From Bacteroidales bacterium Bact_16 (lineage in GTDB: Bacteria; Bacteroidota; Bacteroidia; Bacteroidales; UBA932), in assembly GCA_001602885.1 (NCBI GenBank), contig LUZH01000107.1:1-13241 (forward strand): a stretch of 13,241 bases of DNA. Direction: 5' to 3'. Shown here in pieces: positions 1 through 6,319 of the stretch. The stretch's first letter is position 1, and each line of letters starts with the position of its first letter. Both the position numbers and the translations under genes were made by a program. The notes under the pieces were generated by a model that saw only the letters and a program-made list of their open reading frames with translations, was not told the DNA's origin and ran no database searches.

Positions 1-881
1 CTGCAGCCGCCGTAGGTGTTGACGACGAGGTTGCGCTCCGCGTTGTGGCCGCCGGTGGCGCGGACCGTCTCCACGAAGAGCTTCGCGTAGCTGTTGATGC
101 CCTTGTAGGCGGACGCCGCCACGGCTGCGTCGTAGCGGGCCGGCTGGACGTTGAAGGAGGCGAAGCACCAGGAGTCGTAGGGGTCCAGCATTTCGTTGTA
201 GGACTCGAACCATAGCTTCTCGCCATAATCCTTGAAAGTGTCTGCAATCTGCTGCCAGAGGGCCTTGTAGCGACCTTTGGCCGCCTCGAACTCCTGCTCG
301 CCGGCCACCAGCCAGGCGGCGCTCGCGGCGCCCGTGTCGTGGTGGACGTTGAGGATGCAGTACATCCCCTCGTCGATCACGTAGTCCACCACTTCCTTGA
401 CCCGGGCCATCCAGGCCGGGTCCACGTCCGTGCCCGTCCAGGTGGAGCGGTCCCACTTGGTCTGGTCGTGGAGCGTGATGGTGCCTATATGCGGATACCA
501 GGTCACCGGCACGCGGATGGCGCCGAAGCCGGCTTCCTTGAACATGTGGATCAGCGCGCGGGTGGCCTGCGGCTGCCCCCAGGCGGTCTCATAGTCCGCC
601 GGGGTGCGCTTGGTCCACGCTTCGATCCACATATTGTCGAGTTCGTTGCTGTTGCTGTCGAGGGTGTTGCCGAGGTTCCAGCCGGCGCCCATGTTGAGGA
701 CGGCCTCCGCGGCCGTCTCGAAGGGGCCGGCCTCTCCCGGCGGATCCTGTACGGGCGGCTGCTCCTGCTCCTTTCCTTCTTCCTGGCCCTCGTCCGGGAG
801 GTCCAGCGGGTGGCATCCCGTCGCCAGGATGCCCAGCAGGGCGGTCATACCATATATTAATAGGGATTTCGGGATTCGCAT
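1..881 (-). CDS. GH5 family endo-beta-glycanase (cellulase-like) surface lipoprotein, C-terminus cut by window edge
   Basis: Reading the minus strand from the ATG at 881-879 gives 293 codons without a stop to the left edge, so the C-terminal part is missing. Residues 1-22 form a lipoprotein signal ending ATG-C23. It is followed by an acidic, Gln- and Pro-rich linker (about 24-52), as expected for a surface-exported Bacteroidota lipoprotein. The catalytic domain begins near residue 60 with AGWNLGNTLD and shows further GH5 hallmarks: ETAWGQP, IRVPVTW, LNVHHD (His180-His181) and FESYNEMLD. In the last, Asn229-Glu230 is the expected acid/base pair. The nucleophile Glu lies beyond the window. GH5 enzymes cut beta-1,4-glucan, xyloglucan, xylan or mannan by a retaining mechanism. 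The motifs resemble subfamily 4, but I cannot fix the subfamily or substrate. It is transcribed divergently from the Sus operon, 211 bp away, and probably supplies its oligosaccharides. The family call is firm; the substrate is not. Confidence 0.93.
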   Translation of the reverse strand, partial: MRIPKSLLIYGMTALLGILATGCHPLDLPDEGQEEGKEQEQPPVQDPPGEAGPFETAAEAVLNMGAGWNLGNTLDSNSNELDNMWIEAWTKRTPADYETAWGQPQATRALIHMFKEAGFGAIRVPVTWYPHIGTITLHDQTKWDRSTWTGTDVDPAWMARVKEVVDYVIDEGMYCILNVHHDTGAASAAWLVAGEQEFEAAKGRYKALWQQIADTFKDYGEKLWFESYNEMLDPYDSWCFASFNVQPARYDAAVAASAYKGINSYAKLFVETVRATGGHNAERNLVVNTYGGC

Positions 882-891
882 GACACAAAAT
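881..891 (-). repeat. Third copy of the TTTGTGTCA motif, inverted, abutting the GH5 start codon
   Basis: The minus strand reads ATTTTGTGTCA, an 11-base exact match to plus-strand positions 982-992, and again has a GCG just upstream. Its last base is the first base of the GH5 ATG. It could be a binding site that blocks or coordinates GH5 expression with the sus operon. A chance match in AT-rich DNA is possible. Confidence 0.35.
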
Positions 892-913
892 ACGCAATTT
901 TCCATTTCAAAAA

Positions 914-921
914 CAAATTAA
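914..921 (-). promoter_or_regulatory. Possible -7 element (TTAATTTG) for the GH5 gene
   Basis: On the minus strand TTAATTTG matches TAnnTTTG except at the second base. It ends 32 bases before the GH5 start codon. As with the element on the other strand, no clear -33 TTTG is present at the right spacing. Confidence 0.25.
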
Positions 922-983
922 AGCCGCGCGGGGTGTAAATATCGGTTCATTAAATACTGAAACCAAAATGAAAGCGAAGCGAT

Positions 984-1014
984 TTTGTGTCAAAAAATAT
1001 CGCGTTTGTGTCAA
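984..1014 (+). repeat. Direct repeat TTTGTGTCAA, two copies 21 bp apart (operator-like)
   Basis: TTTGTGTCAA occurs at 984-993 and 1005-1014. The start-to-start distance of 21 bp is two DNA helical turns, so both copies would face the same side of the helix. This is typical of a site for a dimeric or tandem-binding activator. Both copies have a GCG a short distance upstream. They lie 79-109 bases before the first susC start. A role as operator is inferred; the regulator is not in the window. Confidence 0.5.
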
Positions 1015-1055
1015 GAATGTTTAAATACCTTATAGGAATAATGTAAAAAATTGCT

Positions 1056-1063
1056 TTTCTTTG
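1056..1063 (+). promoter_or_regulatory. Possible -7 element (TTTCTTTG) for the sus operon
   Basis: TTTCTTTG matches the Bacteroidota -7 consensus TAnnTTTG except at the second base. It ends 29 bases before the first susC ATG, which would leave a short leader. No TTTG is found at the expected -33 distance, so the call is weak. An activator-dependent promoter could lack a good -33. Confidence 0.25.
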
Positions 1064-1092
1064 AACATATTTTACCCACAAATTCAACTCTT

Positions 1093-4000
1093 ATGATGAA
1101 AAGGAGAAAACTATTTCGTCTGTCCGGACTTGTGGCGCTTCTGCTCCTGCTGCCCGGACATTCTTTTGCCCAGAATCTACGTGTGCAAGGCAAAGTCCTT
1201 GATGAGCACGGGGATGGGTTGATCGGAGCCGGCGTGCTCATTCAGGGGACCAACAACGGTACCGTGACTGACCTTGACGGCAACTTCGTCCTTCCTTCCG
1301 TCCCCCGTGGCACCACACTGGAGATTTCCTGTATCGGCTACGCCACCCAGGAGGTCCAGGTGACCGGGCAGTACATCACCGTCACGATGGCGATCGACTC
1401 GAAGGCTCTTGACGAGGCTGTCGTCGTCGCGTACGGCCAACAAAAGAAAGTCACCATCACCGGTGCCGTTTCCGCGGTCAGCGGCGAAGGCCTCCTGAAG
1501 GCCCCTGTCGCGAACGTGGCGAACGCCCTCCAGGGCAACCTCCCGGGCGTTTCGGCCGTCCAGGCCTCCGGTATGCCTGGTGCCGATGAACCGGTCATCC
1601 GCATCCGCGGCGTCGGCTCGCTCAACAGCGCCGAGCCGCTGGTCCTGGTCGACGGCGTCGAACGTCCGTTCTCCCAGCTGGATGCCAACGAGATCGAAAG
1701 CATCTCGGTCCTGAAGGATGCATCGGCCACGGCCGTGTTCGGTGTGCGAGGCGCCAACGGCGTCATCCTCGTGACCACGAAGCGCGGTACGACCGGCAAG
1801 GCTTCCGTGACCGCGTCGATCAACTCCGCCGTGCAGACGATCTCGAAGTTCGTCGATTTTGCCGACTCCTACACCTACGGCAAGATGTGGAACTACACGC
1901 AGATCACCGACGTGCTCCCGATGAACCAGTGGCCCGGAAGCACCACCATCGCGGACTACACGCCCTATGCCGAGACCGGCATCCGCTTCAGCCAGGACGT
2001 GATGGAGCATTTCCGCAAGCAGGACATGCCCACCACCTTCCCGAGCATGGACTGGATCAAGTATATCATGAACGACACCGCCTGGCAGGAACAGGCCAAC
2101 GTCAACGTCAACGGCGGCACCGAGCGTGTCCGCTACTTCGTGTCGGCCGGCTTCCTGAACCAGGATTCCCTGTTCAAGACCTTCTCTGACAACAAGAACG
2201 AGACCTTCAACTTCAAGCGTCTGAACTACCGCGCCAACCTCGATATCGACGTTTCCGCGCACAGCCAGCTCTCCATCACCCTCGGCGGCCGCATGCAGAA
2301 CCGCAACACGATGGGCAGCGGCGAAGGTTTCCTCTTCCGTTACCTGCAGGGTGCCACGCCGTACGCCGGCAGCGGCATCGACGCGCAGGGCCGCCACATC
2401 ATCTCGGACAACACGATCGTCGGTCCGTTCGACCGCGACGCGCTCTCCAACTACTATGACCTCGGCTATGTGAACGAGAGCACCAACGCGCTCAACTTCG
2501 ACCTCCAGTACAAGCTCGACCTGGGCTTCCTCACCCAGGGCCTCAGCTTCAAGGTCAAGGCTTCCTACAACTCCCAGTACACCGCCCAGAAGAACCGTCA
2601 GAACGGTTACGGCACCGGTGTCGTCTACGTGGCCACCCTCGTGGACGGCGAGGAGGCGCTCCGCAAGGAGAACATCACCTGGCCGATTCCCTACAGCGAG
2701 TCCAAGTGGGGCAGCCGCAACTGGTACACCGAGGCGAGCTTCGACTACGCCCGCCGTTTCGGCGACCACAACATCGGCGCCCTCGTCCTCTATAACCAGA
2801 GCAAGACCTATTATCCCTGGGATTCCGACGGAAGCATCTACGAGGCCATCCCGAAGGGCTATGTCGGTCTGGTCGGCCGTATCACCTACGACTACGCCAC
2901 CAAGTACCTGCTCGACCTCAACATCGGCTACAACGGTTCCGAGAACTTCGCCCCCGGCAAGCGCTACGGTCTCTTCCCGTCCGTGTCCGTGGGTTGGATC
3001 CCGTCCAGCGAACCCTGGTGGGAGCCCATCAAGGACGTGTTCGGCTATCTGAAGATCCGCGGTTCGTGGGGTCTGGTCGGCAACGACAACACCAACGGCC
3101 ACCGCTTCCTCTATCTGCCGGGCCAGTGGATGTTCTACAAGGGCGCCACGACGGTCAACCCGCAGAAGCGCGGCGCCAACTTCGGCACCAGCGGCGACTG
3201 GCTCCAGGCTGTCCGTGAGCTCACCTCCGGCAACCCCAACGTGACCTGGGAGACCGCCAGCAAGATCAACGTCGGTGTGGACGCCGGCTTCTTCAAGGAC
3301 CGTCTCCACGCTTATGTCGACTTCTTCTGGGAGGACCGCAAGGACATCCTCGTGTCCAACGCCTCCACGCTTCCCGCCGTCACGTCGCTGCCCGCCAGCA
3401 ACGTCAACGCCGGCCGCGTGAAGAACCATGGTTTCGAGGTCACCCTCAACTGGGAAGACCGCCGCGGCGATTTCCGCTACAGCATCTCCCCGAACTTCTC
3501 GTTCGCCCGCAACCAGGTCATCGAGATGCTCGAGGTCCCGCCTATGTATGAGTATCTGCGCCACACCGGCCTGCCGGTCGGCCAGCGCTTCGGCTATGAC
3601 CTCTTCGAGTTCTACCAGCCGGGCACGGAAGACCGCTACCGCGCTGCCTTTGGCGCGAACATGCCCCAGCAGCTCGCCTATCCCGACAACAGCGACCTCA
3701 AGTATGGCGACGCTGTCTACGTGGACCTCAACGGCGACGGTGTCATCGACACCAACGACCAGAAGCCGCTCGGCTTCACCGACACGCCGGAAATCACCTT
3801 CTCGCTCAACGCCGCCTTCCACTGGAAGGGCCTCGACTTCTCCATGCTGTGGACGGGTGCCGATCACGTGAGCCGTACGCTGAACGGATACTTCCGCGAC
3901 CAGTTCGGTTCCACCAACACCTCGGCCCTGACGCAGTGGGTGGCCGACAACTCCTGGACGGAGGACAACCCCGGCGCCATCCTGCCGCGTATCTCGTTCA

Positions 4001-4272
4001 CCAACCGTGTGCACAACAACCACGATTCCCAGGCCTGGATGGTCAATTCCCGCTACATCCGACTGAAGAACGTCGAGATCGGCTACACCTTCGGCAAGTC
4101 GAAGCGCATGCCGTTCTTCAACTACATCCGCGTCTTTATGTCCGGCCAGAACCTGTTGACCTTCTCCCAGTTCGACGGCAACGATCCCGAAGCCCCCGGA
4201 CAGGGTCTTGACTTCGGCGTGCGTTACCCGATGACCCGCGTGGTCAACATCGGCGCTCAGTTCAACTTCTAA
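1093..4272 (+). CDS. SusC-like TonB-dependent outer-membrane transporter 1, with carboxypeptidase-regulatory-like N-domain
   Basis: The 1059-residue protein is a complete SusC/RagA family transporter, expected to import oligosaccharides across the outer membrane using TonB energy. A signal peptide ends near SFAQ (about residue 27). A carboxypeptidase-D regulatory-like beta-sandwich spans about 32-101 and includes GVLIQGTNNGTVTDLDGNF. A TonB-box-like EAVVVAYG follows at 108-115, then the plug domain (about 120-235) with the SusC signature LVLVDGVERP at 183-192 and GANGVILVTTKRG. The rest is a beta-barrel ending in a C-terminal Phe, as outer-membrane insertion requires. A DLNGDGVIDTND acidic loop near residue 880 is common in this family. 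I chose ATG 1093; ATG 1096 is equally possible. The TTG at 1051 would put residues before the signal peptide and is unlikely. The gene is first of five close-spaced genes; its SusD partner starts 13 bp later. Confidence 0.96.
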   Translation: MMKRRKLFRLSGLVALLLLLPGHSFAQNLRVQGKVLDEHGDGLIGAGVLIQGTNNGTVTDLDGNFVLPSVPRGTTLEISCIGYATQEVQVTGQYITVTMAIDSKALDEAVVVAYGQQKKVTITGAVSAVSGEGLLKAPVANVANALQGNLPGVSAVQASGMPGADEPVIRIRGVGSLNSAEPLVLVDGVERPFSQLDANEIESISVLKDASATAVFGVRGANGVILVTTKRGTTGKASVTASINSAVQTISKFVDFADSYTYGKMWNYTQITDVLPMNQWPGSTTIADYTPYAETGIRFSQDVMEHFRKQDMPTTFPSMDWIKYIMNDTAWQEQANVNVNGGTERVRYFVSAGFLNQDSLFKTFSDNKNETFNFKRLNYRANLDIDVSAHSQLSITLGGRMQNRNTMGSGEGFLFRYLQGATPYAGSGIDAQGRHIISDNTIVGPFDRDALSNYYDLGYVNESTNALNFDLQYKLDLGFLTQGLSFKVKASYNSQYTAQKNRQNGYGTGVVYVATLVDGEEALRKENITWPIPYSESKWGSRNWYTEASFDYARRFGDHNIGALVLYNQSKTYYPWDSDGSIYEAIPKGYVGLVGRITYDYATKYLLDLNIGYNGSENFAPGKRYGLFPSVSVGWIPSSEPWWEPIKDVFGYLKIRGSWGLVGNDNTNGHRFLYLPGQWMFYKGATTVNPQKRGANFGTSGDWLQAVRELTSGNPNVTWETASKINVGVDAGFFKDRLHAYVDFFWEDRKDILVSNASTLPAVTSLPASNVNAGRVKNHGFEVTLNWEDRRGDFRYSISPNFSFARNQVIEMLEVPPMYEYLRHTGLPVGQRFGYDLFEFYQPGTEDRYRAAFGANMPQQLAYPDNSDLKYGDAVYVDLNGDGVIDTNDQKPLGFTDTPEITFSLNAAFHWKGLDFSMLWTGADHVSRTLNGYFRDQFGSTNTSALTQWVADNSWTEDNPGAILPRISFTNRVHNNHDSQAWMVNSRYIRLKNVEIGYTFGKSKRMPFFNYIRVFMSGQNLLTFSQFDGNDPEAPGQGLDFGVRYPMTRVVNIGAQFNF

Positions 4273-4285
4273 TGGAGCTACGAAT

Positions 4286-6298
4286 ATGAAAAAGATATCC
4301 AACTTTATACTTGCGCTTGGACTCGGAGCCGCCATGTCCCTCTCTTCCTGCGTCGATCCGTTCGCTATCGGCGACAACTTCCTGGAGAAGGCCCCCGGCG
4401 TGGACGTCGACATGGAGACGGTGTTCTCGAGCGCTGAATTTACCCGCAATTTCCTCTGGAGCGCGTATGGTCAGATCTATTGCACCTACACCTCCGGCAA
4501 TATGATGAACGGCGCGCCGATCGACGTGCTCTCGGACTCCTACCACTGCTACGTCAGCTGGGGCGGCCCGAAGCAGAGCTACTATCCCGGCGCCCTCACG
4601 GAGAATGCCCAGGATACCGAAGACGGCAACTTCCAGGGCAAGTTCTCCTATTCGACCAAGGGCGGTCTTGACTCCGACGCCGGCGGCCGTGTCTCCATCT
4701 ACGAGACCGTGCGCAAATGCTGGCAGCTCATCGAGAACATCGACCGCGTGCCCGGTATGGACGATACCGAGAAGAGCTGCCTGCGCGGCGAGGCCTACAC
4801 CATCATGGCGAGCCGCTATTTCGATGCGTTCCGCAATTTCGGCGGCCTCTGTCTCGTCCGCAAGGCCTATGGCGTGGGCGAGGACTTCACGTCCGGCCGT
4901 TCCACGGCCAAGGAGACCGTGGAATTCATCGACTCCCTGATCGTCTGTGCCATCAAGGAGCCCGGCTTCCGCTGGAACGTCCCCGATTCCGACCTGGGCC
5001 AGTGGTCCGGCCGCCTCACGCGCGCTTCGGCCAAGGCCCTCCGCGCCAAGGTCTGGCTGTTCGCCGCCTCTCCGCTGTTCAACAACGCGGAGCCTTACAT
5101 GAGATATGACAAGAAGCCTACCGGGTTTGAGAACGAGGAGCATGTGTGGTTCGGCGGCTACGACGCCAGCCTCTGGCAGAAGTGCCTCGACGCCTGCAAG
5201 GATTTCTTCAGCGACAATGCGGCCAACGGCAACTACTACCAGCTCGTGCAGCCTGCTTCCCAGAATGAGGCCGGCTACCGCGAGGCCTACCGCACCGCCT
5301 ACCGCTACCGCAACGGCTATGCCAACAAGAGCGGCGTGGTCAACCACGAGAAGCTCTTCGACGCCCATCCGACCCTGACGCTGTCCGACGGCGGCTGGGG
5401 CTGGGGCTGGCGCGGTTTCGCCCTCGACTGTATGCGCCAGGGCGGCCAGGTCCCGACCAACGAGCTGATGGAGTGCTTCGGCATGCAGGACGGCCGCGTG
5501 TTCCCGTACACGGACATCTATGGCCCCCACAAGAACCCGAACCACATCGACATCTTCGCCGACCGCGACCCGCGTCTGTATGAGACGATCCTCGTCCCGC
5601 AGCAGTCGCTTCCTTCCGGATTCGACTATGCCGGTATGAACTACATGGACTCCTGGGTCGGCGGCTTCCTCGAGAAGAACAGCAACGTCAACAACACCGA
5701 CGACGTGGCTTCCGGCTACAGCAAGTTCAAATGGCTGCTCGACTACTGGGGCGGCAACCGCTATGACGACGACCTGATCGGCGTCCCCTACATCCGCCTG
5801 GCCGAGATGTACCTGATCCAGGCTGAGGCCAAGGCCGAGACCGGCGACCTCCGGGGCGCTCTGGACGACCTCCATGTCGTGCGCAGCCGCGTCGGCCTGG
5901 GCCGTCTCGAGGAGAAGAACCCGCAGCTGAACCTGACCACCAACAAAGAGAACCTCATCGACGAAATCCTGCGCGAGCGCAACTGCGAGATCGGCGCCGA
6001 GTGTGGCGACCGCCTCTACGACATGATCCGCCGCAAGCGCCAGGATCTCTTCACCAAGCCCCTCCACGAGATCCGGATCTACCGCCTCGACGCTGCCGGC
6101 AACCGCCTGACGGAAGGTGACCAGCAGTATCAGGCCGGCGAGACCTGGCCGAACTTCGAGTACGAGAAGCCGCAGATCGTGAACGGTGCCCGCAAATGGT
6201 GGGATGAAGGCTTCTGGACGAACAAGTGGTACCTCGATCCGGTGTCCCGTGACGAAGTACAGAAGGGTTATGGCCTTACGCAGAATCCTGGTTGGTAA
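4286..6298 (+). CDS. SusD/RagB-like outer-membrane glycan-binding lipoprotein 1
   Basis: This 670-residue lipoprotein has a signal peptide ending LSS-C22. SusD proteins sit as a lid on the SusC barrel and deliver glycan to it. Family hallmarks are LRGEAY near 166-171 followed by FRNFGG, the PTNELMECFGMQDGR segment, YIRLAEMYLIQAEA at 502-515 with HVVRSRVG after it, and RNCEIGAECGDRLYDMIRRK near the C-terminus. These match the alpha-helical TPR-like SusD core. The protein is long for the family. Before the PTNEL segment there is an unusual GGWGWGWRGF stretch with Trp371, Trp373 and Trp375, which could help form the aromatic glycan-binding platform. A GGAG lies 8 bases before the ATG, a Shine-Dalgarno-like site that is uncommon in Bacteroidota. 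It pairs with the upstream susC gene. Confidence 0.95.
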   Translation: MKKISNFILALGLGAAMSLSSCVDPFAIGDNFLEKAPGVDVDMETVFSSAEFTRNFLWSAYGQIYCTYTSGNMMNGAPIDVLSDSYHCYVSWGGPKQSYYPGALTENAQDTEDGNFQGKFSYSTKGGLDSDAGGRVSIYETVRKCWQLIENIDRVPGMDDTEKSCLRGEAYTIMASRYFDAFRNFGGLCLVRKAYGVGEDFTSGRSTAKETVEFIDSLIVCAIKEPGFRWNVPDSDLGQWSGRLTRASAKALRAKVWLFAASPLFNNAEPYMRYDKKPTGFENEEHVWFGGYDASLWQKCLDACKDFFSDNAANGNYYQLVQPASQNEAGYREAYRTAYRYRNGYANKSGVVNHEKLFDAHPTLTLSDGGWGWGWRGFALDCMRQGGQVPTNELMECFGMQDGRVFPYTDIYGPHKNPNHIDIFADRDPRLYETILVPQQSLPSGFDYAGMNYMDSWVGGFLEKNSNVNNTDDVASGYSKFKWLLDYWGGNRYDDDLIGVPYIRLAEMYLIQAEAKAETGDLRGALDDLHVVRSRVGLGRLEEKNPQLNLTTNKENLIDEILRERNCEIGAECGDRLYDMIRRKRQDLFTKPLHEIRIYRLDAAGNRLTEGDQQYQAGETWPNFEYEKPQIVNGARKWWDEGFWTNKWYLDPVSRDEVQKGYGLTQNPGW

Positions 6299-6319
6299 TA
6301 ATTTGAAATTGTCAAGATT

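Larger units (their letters stand above)
882..1092. promoter_or_regulatory. AT-rich divergent promoter region between GH5 gene and sus operon
   Basis: These 211 bases between two divergent start codons are clearly richer in A and T than the flanking genes. The region should hold the promoters of both transcripts, because the gaps between the plus-strand genes are only 6-23 bp. I see three copies of a TTTGTGTCA motif and one -7-like element facing each gene, listed separately. I find no exact TAnnTTTG, the Bacteroidota -7 consensus, on either strand. No ORF, riboswitch or tRNA is recognisable here. Confidence 0.7.

Noticed and set aside
589..897. Minus-strand 102-codon frame overlapping the GH5 N-terminus
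   Set aside because: It is a shifted frame of the GH5 gene with low-complexity Arg/Gly/Pro sequence; the GH5 frame has the signal peptide and catalytic motifs.
944..964. Imperfect inverted repeat GGTTCA / TGAAACC in the divergent spacer
   Set aside because: It needs a one-base bulge and has a short stem; not distinguishable from chance in AT-rich DNA.
1051..1092. TTG start giving susC 1 a 14-residue N-terminal extension
   Set aside because: The extension precedes a normal signal peptide starting MMKRRK; ATG 1093 or 1096 is the natural start.
1177..4449. 1090-codon minus-strand open frame opposite susC 1
   Set aside because: It is also in register with the sense gene and results from codon bias; no recognisable domain.
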